Shown piece by piece: positions 7,816-14,576 of a stretch of 37,864 nt of DNA. Numbering within the stretch: the stretch's first letter is position 1; every line of letters begins with the position of its first letter. Under the pieces are notes generated by a model that saw nothing but the letters and a program-made list of their open reading frames with translations, ran no database searches and had not been told where the DNA came from. This DNA is from a virus. The stretch is taken from positions 1-37,864 of the IMG/VR virus record IMGVR_UViG_3300009702_000052. One strand, written 5' to 3'. Position numbers and translations under genes: made by a program.

Positions 7816-9656
7816 CCCATCCACCCAATCTCTCCACTGCCTGCCATTTCATAATGCCTTGATTTTTCTTCATACGTCACGCCCATCAGTGTATATCTGT
7901 ATAAACACTCCATAAAATGATCATCTACCTTCTCAATCTCGCCTTTAACGTAGCATAACCTCTGTATTTCATATATATGCCCATACATATCGTTCTTTAT
8001 ACTTTGCAAATTGTCAAGGAAGTACAGTACAGGAATCTTATTAACTCCCTTCAACCATGATTTTATATTTATAAAACCAGATTTCTTATCTTTATTTGCA
8101 ACACCAAGTTCAATATCTTCTTCATCTAACAGATTTTCTATAATAGTAAAGGAATCTTCTGCATCTGCATCACGGTTTTTCATATATTTATCATCACCCT
8201 TGCTTAAAGGGTCTATCTCACCATATTCAATATTCCATCCACGCACTCTCTTCCTATTTATAATAAGATATGCTATCTCCTCAGGCGTCATATTCTCCCA
8301 CACCTCATCTACAACATAGTGAATATTCCTTTCAGAACAGGCATAAAACGCAATTGCATGTGGTTTGCCTAAATGAAAATCAATTTGAAACGAAACTATC
8401 CAGTTTGCCGGCACTTCATCATCAAAAGCAGGCAATATATGTTTAGACTTATTAAACTCTTTTACAACAAGCCCGACAAGCTTCTTAAATATGCCAAAGA
8501 ATCTTGATGGCTTATCTTCCAGGCTGGTATTCTTTGCCTTTTTAAGGAATCTCAGTTTTCTAATAAGCTCGTGCTTGTCTTCTTCAGTATTTTCAATAAG
8601 AAACCTCTCAGCACTCTCGCCTTGATCATCAGGCGCAGGATGACCGTCTTGATCAATGTCAGTATATAAATCCCAACGCATTATATAATCATAATATTTC
8701 TTCTTTTGTCCTTCCATCTCACGCCAGTATTTCGTTCTCTTCCCACTCAACCCCATCTCAGTTAGGATATTATCATCATGATCATATGTTATTTCATTAT
8801 CCAAACAGCATAAATCTTTGATTACCGCAACATCAGAATCATTTTTAAGCACTAACTCGTCTAACATCCATGCCTGAGATAATGGCGTAGTAGGAATAAA
8901 CACCTTGCCATCAAGCTCCGTCAAAGCTCTTCCTGCAAATGCTTCAAATATATTCTGCGGCGGAGGTTCGTCAGGCAACCAAAAATGACCACGCCACGAT
9001 TCGTATAATCCTATTTTCTGATCATGCGTCATTAATTCAAGCGTACTCCCTGTAGGCTTATGAGTATAAAACCATGTTACCCCCTGGGTATTATTTTTAG
9101 TGTGAAAATCATCCATTGGAAACCATTTCTTAATTTCTCTCACCACAGTCTGCCCCAAATGATGCGACCAATCATTCCCTGTCAACCTTATCCTCACACC
9201 CTCTACCGGTAATTTACCAAGCGGAGACGGCTTGAAATACTTACCATCATGTTTCACAGCTCCAGGATAATCAGCAGATACTTCATTCCACGCTTCATAT
9301 CCCGCAAGAATCGACATTATCGTACATATTGCCAACGTGGTCTTTCCAATTCCGTTCGGAGACGCCGCTAATGTAACAAAATGATCTCCTACCTGTTCAC
9401 CACACTCCCTCTGCCATTTAAACGGCTTGAAAAACTCCCACCTATGCGTACTTATATACAACTCTTCAATCTTTAAATCATTAGCCTCTTCCTCATCAAG
9501 CCTGTCTAACTCAGCATCAATCTCAGCAAGAGACATTCCATCAGGCTTCTTCTTACGCTTATTAATCTTCTTTATAATCTTCTTAGGCTTGCTTGCCTTA
9601 TTCTTACTACCTTTCGGCCTACCCGGTTTTTTTATAGTATTAGTTGATTTAACCAT
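7812..9656 (-). CDS. terL: Terminase large subunit
   Basis: 614 aa from the ATG at 9656 (618 if the ATG at 9668 is used; neither has a clear ribosome binding site). The ATPase has Walker A in AASPNGIGKTTLA (about residue 100) and Walker B FWLPDE (about 226-230). The C-terminal half has the RNase H-like nuclease: VSFQIDFHLGKPHAIAFYA with the first Asp, VVDEVW, and YGEIDPLSKGDDKYM further on. It packages DNA into the procapsid through the portal. The N-terminus is unusual: about 40 residues rich in Lys with an AT-hook-like GRPKGSKNK, which may help DNA binding. Confidence 0.9.
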   Translation of the reverse strand: MVKSTNTIKKPGRPKGSKNKASKPKKIIKKINKRKKKPDGMSLAEIDAELDRLDEEEANDLKIEELYISTHRWEFFKPFKWQRECGEQVGDHFVTLAASPNGIGKTTLAICTIMSILAGYEAWNEVSADYPGAVKHDGKYFKPSPLGKLPVEGVRIRLTGNDWSHHLGQTVVREIKKWFPMDDFHTKNNTQGVTWFYTHKPTGSTLELMTHDQKIGLYESWRGHFWLPDEPPPQNIFEAFAGRALTELDGKVFIPTTPLSQAWMLDELVLKNDSDVAVIKDLCCLDNEITYDHDDNILTEMGLSGKRTKYWREMEGQKKKYYDYIMRWDLYTDIDQDGHPAPDDQGESAERFLIENTEEDKHELIRKLRFLKKAKNTSLEDKPSRFFGIFKKLVGLVVKEFNKSKHILPAFDDEVPANWIVSFQIDFHLGKPHAIAFYACSERNIHYVVDEVWENMTPEEIAYLIINRKRVRGWNIEYGEIDPLSKGDDKYMKNRDADAEDSFTIIENLLDEEDIELGVANKDKKSGFINIKSWLKGVNKIPVLYFLDNLQSIKNDMYGHIYEIQRLCYVKGEIEKVDDHFMECLYRYTLMGVTYEEKSRHYEMAGSGEIGWMG

Positions 9657-9907
9657 TCCAATACACATTCACATGCAATTTCAAAAGAATTGTTTTTACC
9701 AATCCATCTATCAGAAGAAGCAGCAGAATTAATAACAAAATACCATGAATTGTCTGGTTCCACATATACTAAATCAAAACTAACGCCAGCTTTTTGCGCT
9801 GCATCATATACTTTATTTAATTGTGAAAAATCAATATTCTTGGCTGTCATTATATCTATATCAATCCATGAAACAATATCCAAACCACTAATATCAATAT
9901 CACACAT
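9632..9907 (-). CDS. Hypothetical protein between terminase genes
   Basis: 91 aa: an Asp/Ile-rich start (MCDIDISGLDIVSWIDIDIM), a middle with KVYDAAQKAGVSFDLVYVEPDNSWYFVIN, and a C-terminal helix (SFEIACECVLEWLNQLIL). It overlaps the start of the large terminase gene by about 25 bases in another frame. The EPDNSWYFVI strand and amphipathic ending look like real coding sequence. No family recognised. The start has no strong ribosome binding site, and an internal ATG at residue 20 is a possible alternative. Confidence 0.55.
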   Translation of the reverse strand: MCDIDISGLDIVSWIDIDIMTAKNIDFSQLNKVYDAAQKAGVSFDLVYVEPDNSWYFVINSAASSDRWIGKNNSFEIACECVLEWLNQLIL

Positions 9908-9910
9908 ACA

Positions 9911-10120
9911 CTAAATAACATCATTCTCCAACTCCCCAACCCTTCTCTCCAACTCCTCCACCCTATCCACCAACACATCCAACACCTTCTTACACTTCAC
10001 CAACGCATTGTTATTGTCAACATTAAACATACCCTGCTTCACTATCAATGAATTTAAATTCTGCTCAAGCGAATGTAATCTCAACTCAACCTGACCAGCT
10101 ATGTTAGCACTCTTATTCAT
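9911..10120 (-). CDS. Short coiled-coil protein
   Basis: 69 aa ending in a clear coiled coil (KKVLDVLVDRVEELERRVGELENDVI) with Val/Leu heptads. The N-terminal part is also helical (GQVELRLHSLEQNLNSLI). It sits between the small and large terminase genes. Probably an oligomerising accessory protein; no function can be assigned. Confidence 0.55.
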   Translation of the reverse strand: MNKSANIAGQVELRLHSLEQNLNSLIVKQGMFNVDNNNALVKCKKVLDVLVDRVEELERRVGELENDVI

Positions 10121-10244
10121 ATGAAAATCTTTTATTTTGGGCAGACTGTGTGTGGGGTGTAATTATACATATCAGTTTAAAAAAAGGCACATTACCCCCT
10201 ACCACTTGCAATGTTTACATAATTAAATAACATAATATAATTTA

Positions 10245-10718
10245 TCAGACGTCCTTCTCTCCTTCGCCTGATAACTCTAACACTCTTGCCCTAGCCTCTT
10301 GTAATTCCCGTCTACGGCTTTCTCTATCCTCTTTGTTAGCCTGTATAGTCTGCATTGAGACGTTTTGCGTACTTTTGTCTGAGAGTAAGCGATATTTGTC
10401 AATGTGTGTACCAGAAATGGCATTAAGAGCGAATAAATCCTTTTTCTCAGTCTCATTCAAGTGAAGACATAATCTTTCTTGTGCCTTATTAGCAATATGT
10501 TTTGCTTGAATGGCCATTACGCCATCTGTACTATCTATAAGTGGTGCTAATTCGTTGTAATGTCTTGCGCAATAATCATATACAGCTTGAGCTGATATGT
10601 TGCAAAGGTCAGCGATTTTAGTACGTTTAATACCTCTTGCTAGATATGAAGCTACGAGCGGTATTGTTAATTTAACAGTTTGTTTCTCTACAAGCTTTTC
10701 AAGTTTATTAGTAACCAT
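10245..10718 (-). CDS. terS: Terminase small subunit (probable)
   Basis: 157 aa from ATG at 10718. Residues about 20-55 contain a helix-turn-helix of small terminase type (LARGIKRTKIADLCNISAQAVYDY). After it comes a long helical body and a charged C-terminal tail (SRRRELQEARARVLELSGEGEKD). Its place at the head of the terminase-portal-scaffold-coat order supports the call. There is no good ribosome binding site. A TTGACA box at 10750-10755 lies about 30 bases upstream, but the -10 opposite it (TAACCG) is poor. An ATG at 10736 would add six residues. Confidence 0.75.
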   Translation of the reverse strand: MVTNKLEKLVEKQTVKLTIPLVASYLARGIKRTKIADLCNISAQAVYDYCARHYNELAPLIDSTDGVMAIQAKHIANKAQERLCLHLNETEKKDLFALNAISGTHIDKYRLLSDKSTQNVSMQTIQANKEDRESRRRELQEARARVLELSGEGEKDV

Positions 10719-11487
10719 AATTGACACGGTTAGCATAATTGTTAATACTTGTCAAGAGGTTTTTTTGGAATTGATGATAATTGTGATACCGGCAAACCTG
10801 AAGAGTATGAATGATTTGAAGTTTTTTATTGTGAATAACCAGTTGTGAAAGTGTTTAAAATTAGATAGTTTATGATAGTGAATACTGATCATATTTAAAT
10901 ATAGACATTGGGAATATTATTTGTATTGAAACATTAATAATAATTGAATACTCATCTACATTTTAAAATACACATTCATTTTAAAATTATGGCTTTTTGA
11001 TATTATATCATATAGTAAGCGATGTTTGTCAAGCGTAATAATTATTTATTTTTTTGTCTGTTCATAACATACTTTGATTATTATATTTATGACATACCGT
11101 AATAATTATTATTTATAACTTTATAATATTTAAAACAATTTATTGTTGAGAATACAACAATTCTAGCGGTTTACAATCGTTTCTAAGACGTCCAAAAACC
11201 ATTTTGCTTGTCAACACATGCAAGAGATTTGCAAACCCTTAGAATCGATTGATGACACATAGTCAATTTCGCTTGATTTTGTGTTATATGCCTCGACATT
11301 TTGTCTTAATTGTGTCATATCCAACAATTATCATTGACAAATTTTCACTGTTTAGATTTCTATAACATGTTGATATTATTAATCTTAAAGCAGTTGCTAA
11401 AATACTATATTGAGATTGTAGATTCTTAAAATAATTCTCAAATTTTAAATCCTTATATTTATTATACTTACAATTTATTTGTGTTTT
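10719..11487. other. AT-rich divergent control region, possible origin
   Basis: About 770 bases without a credible gene lie between the plus-strand island and the packaging operon. It holds a minus-strand promoter (11002-11032), a second TTGACA box (10750-10755), a near-direct repeat GTAATAATTATTATTTAT (about 11099) / GTAATAATTATTTATTTT (about 11035), and a small inverted repeat ATTGTTG...CAACAAT (11142-11161). Long A/T runs would melt easily. No repressor gene is seen. An origin role is only a suggestion. Confidence 0.4.
11002..11032 (-). promoter_or_regulatory. Sigma70-type promoter toward the packaging operon
   Basis: On the minus strand TTGACA (11032-11027) and TATAAT (11007-11002) are separated by 19 bases. 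The -10 is extended (TGATATAAT), which can compensate for the long spacer. Transcripts would run into the small terminase gene about 280 bases away. Confidence 0.55.
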
Positions 11488-11515
11488 TTGGCATGAGGTA
11501 TGCATTATGTATAAG
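11488..11515 (+). promoter_or_regulatory. Candidate promoter for the plus-strand island
   Basis: TTGGCA (11488-11493), a 16-base spacer and TATAAG (11510-11515) stand 40 bases before the first plus-strand start codon. The match is moderate and no other plus-strand promoter nearby is better. Confidence 0.4.
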
Positions 11516-11555
11516 TGGCTTAAGAAATTATAATTTTATTTTGAAAGGTAATAAC

Positions 11556-11708
11556 ATGACTACAAAGGAGAAAACCCGGATATGGCATAACTACAGAAAC
11601 AACATAGGCTATGCTATACTCCGTGACGACAAAGAGGCTCAGGAGCGGCTACAAGCGGAATTTGAGGCATTTTGCAATGACAACAATTTGGAATATCCAG
11701 AAAAGTAA
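11556..11708 (+). CDS. Small hypothetical protein, first gene of plus island
   Basis: 50 aa: MTTKEKTRIWHNYRNNIGYAIL followed by RDDKEAQERLQAEFEAFCNDNNLEYPEK. GAAAGG precedes the ATG at a good distance (GAAAGGTAATAACATG). It is charged and mostly helical. No family recognised. Being first behind the only plausible plus-strand promoter, it may be an early-expressed protein. Confidence 0.6.
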   Translation: MTTKEKTRIWHNYRNNIGYAILRDDKEAQERLQAEFEAFCNDNNLEYPEK

Positions 11709-12003
11709 TCAATACGGAATTATTGAACCCCTACCCCCTGTAGAAACTCTACCTAACTCTACCACTCTCTCAAGTCCTGATATACCAAATACTTATACAG
11801 CTAGAGAGTTGGTAGAGAGTCAGGGAAACGCTACCAAAACTCTACCAACGGAAGGTGTTGATAATAAAGAGGTTAGGTGTTTGGTAGAGAGTGGTAGAGA
11901 GTTGCAGGAGGGTGAGGAAGGAAAAAATAAAATAAGTGAATTTGTTGATTCCGGGCTGCAAGCTCAGCCTGGGATTAATTATTTTAGTTTGTTAATTTTT
12001 TAG
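11677..12003 (+). CDS. Possible repeat-coding hypothetical protein
   Basis: 108 aa if started at ATG 11677, overlapping the previous gene in another frame. It encodes Pro/Ser/Thr/Glu-rich, probably disordered sequence with recurring ELVES / LVESGREL units that come from repeated GGTAGAGAGT DNA. GAGG stands 9 bases upstream of the ATG. The unusual composition means the DNA repeats, rather than the protein, may be what is selected, so the gene call is uncertain. Confidence 0.4.
   Translation: MTTIWNIQKSNQYGIIEPLPPVETLPNSTTLSSPDIPNTYTARELVESQGNATKTLPTEGVDNKEVRCLVESGRELQEGEEGKNKISEFVDSGLQAQPGINYFSLLIF
11744..11903. repeat. Cluster of GGTAGAGAGT / ACTCTACC repeats
   Basis: Within 160 bases ACTCTACC occurs at about 11747, 11757 and 11839, and GGTAGAGAGT at about 11811, 11883 and 11893, with a variant CTAGAGAGTT at 11801. 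The two orientations can pair into several alternative hairpins. This looks like a cluster of protein-binding sites or iterons. Confidence 0.6.
11951..11972 (+). other. GC-rich hairpin 1 of the plus island
   Basis: CCGGGCTG (11951-11958) and CAGCCTGG (11965-11972) pair with one G-T wobble and a 6-base loop. It stands before the ribosome binding site of the next gene and is not followed directly by a T-run. Confidence 0.4.
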
Positions 12004-12016
12004 AAAGGTAAGAAAA

Positions 12017-12406
12017 ATGAAAGTATCAAAACAAGAAATAGCTGATATTATACTCAGCCTGAATGGCTCAAATGCATCATCTATACACCTGCCAGATGGA
12101 CAGGAATATAAAAGAAAATGTAAATATGATAATGCATGGAGCGATTGGGTTAGAAAATTTGCGAATACAAATGATTTTATCGGGAGATCGGTTGCTGGTG
12201 GAGAATTTGTAGCATATAAAATGTATATTAATGGCAGCAAATGTGCACTAATCCTGTTTTCATGGCTTCAAGGTGGCTTTGATTCTCCAGTTTTGGTTGA
12301 TGGTCACCCAGATAACATCTATGATGCCGGATATTTGTGGCTAGGGGATACTAATGTTGAAGACGAAGAATACATAAATCATCCTATACGTAAAATAATT
12401 AAGTAA
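12017..12406 (+). CDS. Hypothetical protein, plus island
   Basis: 129 aa beginning MKVSKQEIADIILSLNGSN, with a beta-rich middle (IGRSVAGGEFVAYKMYINGSKCALILFSW) and DAGYLWLGDTNVEDEEYINHP near the end. AGAAAGGTAAG gives a good ribosome binding site. The regular mix of strands and turns looks like a folded cytoplasmic domain. No family recognised. Confidence 0.65.
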   Translation: MKVSKQEIADIILSLNGSNASSIHLPDGQEYKRKCKYDNAWSDWVRKFANTNDFIGRSVAGGEFVAYKMYINGSKCALILFSWLQGGFDSPVLVDGHPDNIYDAGYLWLGDTNVEDEEYINHPIRKIIK

Positions 12407-12413
12407 TCCCTTC

Positions 12414-12437
12414 GTGTCCTGGAGTAATCCGGGACAC
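12414..12437 (+). other. GC-rich hairpin 2 of the plus island
   Basis: GTGTCCTGG (12414-12422) pairs with CCGGGACAC (12429-12437), 9 bp with one T-G wobble and an AGTAAT loop. It lies 8 bases after a stop codon. No T-run follows, so simple rho-independent termination is unlikely. Confidence 0.5.
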
Positions 12438-12485
12438 CTTGAAATTACTTTGTTATTTTATATTTATAGAAAGGGAGGTAAGAAA

Positions 12486-12674
12486 ATGAAAAAAAATTGT
12501 GATTATTGCAATTTAAAAGAAGGTGATTTGAATGGACACATAAAACTATTTGAACAAAAAATAAGGTTAAAAAAACGGGGAAGGCCTTATAAGATTGTAA
12601 CCGTATGCTGTATTTCTCATGCAGAAAAACTAGCAGGAGAAATCACGACAATCGAAAAAGTTATTTATTATTAA
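12486..12674 (+). CDS. Small cysteine-containing protein
   Basis: 62 aa starting MKKNCDYCNLKEG, with a second Cys pair plus His (VCCISHAEKL). CxxC ... CCxxH could bind zinc. AAGGGAGG before the ATG is a strong ribosome binding site. The upstream in-frame extension to 12414 would translate the hairpin and is rejected. No family assigned. Confidence 0.6.
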   Translation: MKKNCDYCNLKEGDLNGHIKLFEQKIRLKKRGRPYKIVTVCCISHAEKLAGEITTIEKVIYY

Positions 12675-12693
12675 TTGTGAAAAGGAAGGGCCA

Positions 12694-12720
12694 TGCCGGG
12701 ACGCCTGCAAGTTCCCGGCA
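12694..12720 (+). other. GC-rich hairpin 3 of the plus island
   Basis: TGCCGGGA (12694-12701) pairs with TCCCGGCA (12713-12720). The same arm sequence forms the minus-strand terminator at 17075-17106. Here no T-run follows, so the function may differ. Confidence 0.5.
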
Positions 12721-12775
12721 AATGATAGAAATTTTATTATTTTAGAAACAAAAGGAAAGGAAAGGAAAGCCAAAA

Positions 12776-13027
12776 ATGAGAATTAAAAATAAAACAGAAT
12801 TACGGAAATTGATTAAAAACAGTATCGGAAATGCATATAGTCTGATACGGATAGAATTCTATCGTGACGGCTCCTGGATGCTCTATGCGCATACTGAAGA
12901 ACCTGACCTAGTATTTGCCTGCCAATTGGGAAATCTTGCATATTCCGATGAACAAAATAACAAATCTGTTAACGCAGCTATTACATATAATTTCAAACAA
13001 ATAGAGAAAAGGGAAACCGAAAAATGA
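12776..13027 (+). CDS. Hypothetical protein, plus island
   Basis: 83 aa, beginning MRIKNKTELRKLIKNSIGNA with strands in the middle (IRIEFYRDGSWMLYAHTEEPDLVFACQLG). The ribosome binding site is part of a tandem GGAAA run (AAAGGAAAGGAAAGGAAAG). It overlaps the next gene by 4 bases (ATGA), so the two are coupled. No family recognised. Confidence 0.65.
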   Translation: MRIKNKTELRKLIKNSIGNAYSLIRIEFYRDGSWMLYAHTEEPDLVFACQLGNLAYSDEQNNKSVNAAITYNFKQIEKRETEK

Positions 13028-13455
13028 AAAGCAAAGAGAAGATAGCTGAGTACAACAAACGATATTATAGCAAAAATAAGAAGAAGATACAAAGAGACCG
13101 GAAATTGAAAAAAGAAGGAAAGCTCCAGAGGCGTTGCGCAAATCCAAAATGCAAGAAACCTCTTGAATATGGCGTAAATATGATTAATAACCGTGCTAAA
13201 GTATGTTGTAGCGGAGTACCTGGTGTGTTATCAGAATGCCAGAAGTGGCAGCAAGCGAACTACAAAAAAGCATTGTATCAAAAGAAAGGAACGTATAGGC
13301 GAATACTCACATATAACTCAAAGCCGAAGATAATACAAGTTGCAGGAAGCGAAATACAGGAAAAAGAGCGTGTTTGCTTATGTTGCGAGAAACCTTTCTT
13401 AAGTTTGTCGAAATTTAATCGCATCTGTAGTCGGTGTAAGACTTTAAGACTTTAA
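13024..13455 (+). CDS. Double zinc-ribbon-like protein
   Basis: 143 aa. The N-terminal 35 residues are highly basic and helical (KRYYSKNKKKIQRDRKLKKEG). Two Cys clusters follow: CANPKCKKPL ... VCCSG ... LSECQKW, then CLCCEKPFLS ... ICSRCKTL at the C-terminus, each of CxxC type. This suggests two zinc-binding modules and nucleic-acid binding. It is the largest gene of the plus island and a candidate regulator of host or phage transcription; that role is inferred from composition only. Confidence 0.65.
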   Translation: MKSKEKIAEYNKRYYSKNKKKIQRDRKLKKEGKLQRRCANPKCKKPLEYGVNMINNRAKVCCSGVPGVLSECQKWQQANYKKALYQKKGTYRRILTYNSKPKIIQVAGSEIQEKERVCLCCEKPFLSLSKFNRICSRCKTLRL

Positions 13456-13473
13456 TTTTAAGGAGACAAAATT

Positions 13474-13662
13474 ATGGATAATGAAATGTTGGAATTAAGT
13501 TTAACAGTAAGAGGCTCAACACAATACGATCTCGATGAACTATTTTACCACTTCGTTCGTGAATATGAAGAAAATAAGAAACAAAAACAAGGTTGCCGGG
13601 TTGAGAATGCCGGTAATTTTTACTTCCATATCACTTCTTGGGAAGAAAGGAAAGGAAAATAA
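13474..13662 (+). CDS. Small acidic hypothetical protein
   Basis: 62 aa starting MDNEMLELSLTVRGSTQYDLDEL. AAGGAGACAAAATT before the ATG is a good ribosome binding site. It ends in HITSWEERKGK, and its TAA shares one base with the ATG of the next ORF. No family recognised. Confidence 0.55.
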   Translation: MDNEMLELSLTVRGSTQYDLDELFYHFVREYEENKKQKQGCRVENAGNFYFHITSWEERKGK

Positions 13663-13757
13663 TGAACACAAAAGACATGATATTTTTCTATATATTTACA
13701 TTTGTGGTGATTTTTGGAATTGTAAGCGCATTTACATGGATTTTTAACAATTTGTAA
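13662..13757 (+). CDS. 31-aa single-span membrane peptide
   Basis: The ATG at 13662 overlaps the previous stop (TAATG) and follows GAAAGGAAAGG. The peptide starts MNTKDMIFFYIFTFVVIFGI and is hydrophobic over residues 6-26. It is a likely inner-membrane micropeptide. The function is unknown; superinfection or envelope effects are possible but unsupported. Confidence 0.5.
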   Translation: MNTKDMIFFYIFTFVVIFGIVSAFTWIFNNL

Positions 13758-13774
13758 GAAAAGGAATAAATCTC

Positions 13775-13957
13775 ATGGATAAAATATTGAAATATGGCGC
13801 CATAATCGCTGTAGGATTGGCGTGGGCTGGATATATTGCCTACTTGCATATGGAACTATGCAAAGCAAGGGAATTACCACATACAAGGCAAATTAGAGAG
13901 GTAAAAGTCAATGGCAACTGGAAACCTTTTGAAATTATATGGGAGTGTGAAAAATGA
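13775..13957 (+). CDS. Small membrane-anchored protein
   Basis: 60 aa. Residues 6-24 form one membrane span (YGAIIAVGLAWAGYIAYL), then a short soluble part with VKVNGNWKPFEIIWECE. The ribosome binding site is AAGGAA. It overlaps the next gene by 4 bases. With the preceding micropeptide it makes a pair of membrane proteins in the plus island. Confidence 0.6.
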   Translation: MDKILKYGAIIAVGLAWAGYIAYLHMELCKARELPHTRQIREVKVNGNWKPFEIIWECEK

Positions 13958-14235
13958 ATAGGAAAACACGCAAGGCACTTGAGAAGTCAATCGAACATTG
14001 GGAAATAGATGTTTTGAAAAATAATGTATTCCCAGAAGCAAAAAATTGTCCTTTGTGTACGCTCTTTTATGGAAAAATCGGTAAATCATGTAAAGGGTGC
14101 CCAGTATCTGAAAAAACAGGCTTGCCTTATTGTATAAACACACCATATCAAAATTTAGTATATCCTCTGCCGATTTTAGAACAAACAGATACAATTATGC
14201 AGGAAATTGCGTTTCTTGAGTCTCTTCTGGAATAA
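13954..14235 (+). CDS. Cys-cluster phage protein, likely zinc binding
   Basis: 93 aa. The order HWEID...NCPLC...SCKGCPV...TGLPYC...TPY matches a widespread small phage protein family with four to five conserved Cys, usually annotated hypothetical. CPLC plus CxGCP plus C suggests a metal site. It is the last gene of the plus island and converges with minus-strand genes 20 bases away; no clear terminator is seen between them. Confidence 0.7.
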   Translation: MNRKTRKALEKSIEHWEIDVLKNNVFPEAKNCPLCTLFYGKIGKSCKGCPVSEKTGLPYCINTPYQNLVYPLPILEQTDTIMQEIAFLESLLE

Positions 14236-14254
14236 TTTCTATACCTTCTGTGTA

Positions 14255-14449
14255 TTAGTTTTTTTCTTTAATAACGCTAATACATTCAACGCTACCGATT
14301 TGATCTCCGATCTCATTGGAATGTAGAGTCAATAAGCCGGTTTTACCAAGTAGAATATCGTTATAAAACCAAGCAATAGCTTCTTGATCTTTGCCATGCA
14401 TAAGTTCATCATCATATTCAAGCTCGATTATCATTTTTATTTTCTTCAT
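14255..14449 (-). CDS. Small conserved hypothetical protein
   Basis: 64 aa: MKKIKMIIELEYDDELMHGK, then AIAWFYNDILLGKTGLLTLHSNEIGDQIGSVE. The pattern of a strand, a helix and a GxIGxV end is of a kind common in phage replication modules. It overlaps the preceding gene and ends the minus-strand early operon. Confidence 0.6.
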   Translation of the reverse strand: MKKIKMIIELEYDDELMHGKDQEAIAWFYNDILLGKTGLLTLHSNEIGDQIGSVECISVIKEKN

Positions 14450-14576
14450 ATTTCAGATATTTCTTTCTTATTCTTTTTATTTCAGAGGCTATTATTTCTT
14501 GTCCTTGTTCATCAGCAACCTGTTTTGCCATAGCAAGCCGGTGAAAGTACGTTAAAAGCTTGTTTTTAGTATTCAC
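14418..14576 (-). CDS. Small helical protein after the primase-helicase
   Basis: 52 aa from a GTG at 14576 that overlaps the primase-helicase stop and lies behind GGAGAG. The sequence NTKNKLLTYFHRLAMAKQVADEQ and EIIASEIKRIRKKYLKYEE is basic and helical. A longer frame with ATG at 14618 exists but has no ribosome binding site. Unknown function. Confidence 0.55.
   Translation of the reverse strand: MNTKNKLLTYFHRLAMAKQVADEQGQEIIASEIKRIRKKYLKYEENKNDNRA

Noticed and set aside
10719-11487. Lysogeny control region with repressor
   Set aside because: No repressor, Cro-like or integrase gene is seen beside it; the only small DNA-binding candidate is the ribbon-helix-helix protein at 24246-24398.
11284-11505. 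Minus-strand 73-aa ORF in the control region
   Set aside because: No ribosome binding site, Asn/Lys/Leu composition typical of AT-rich noncoding DNA, and it overlaps the plus-strand promoter.
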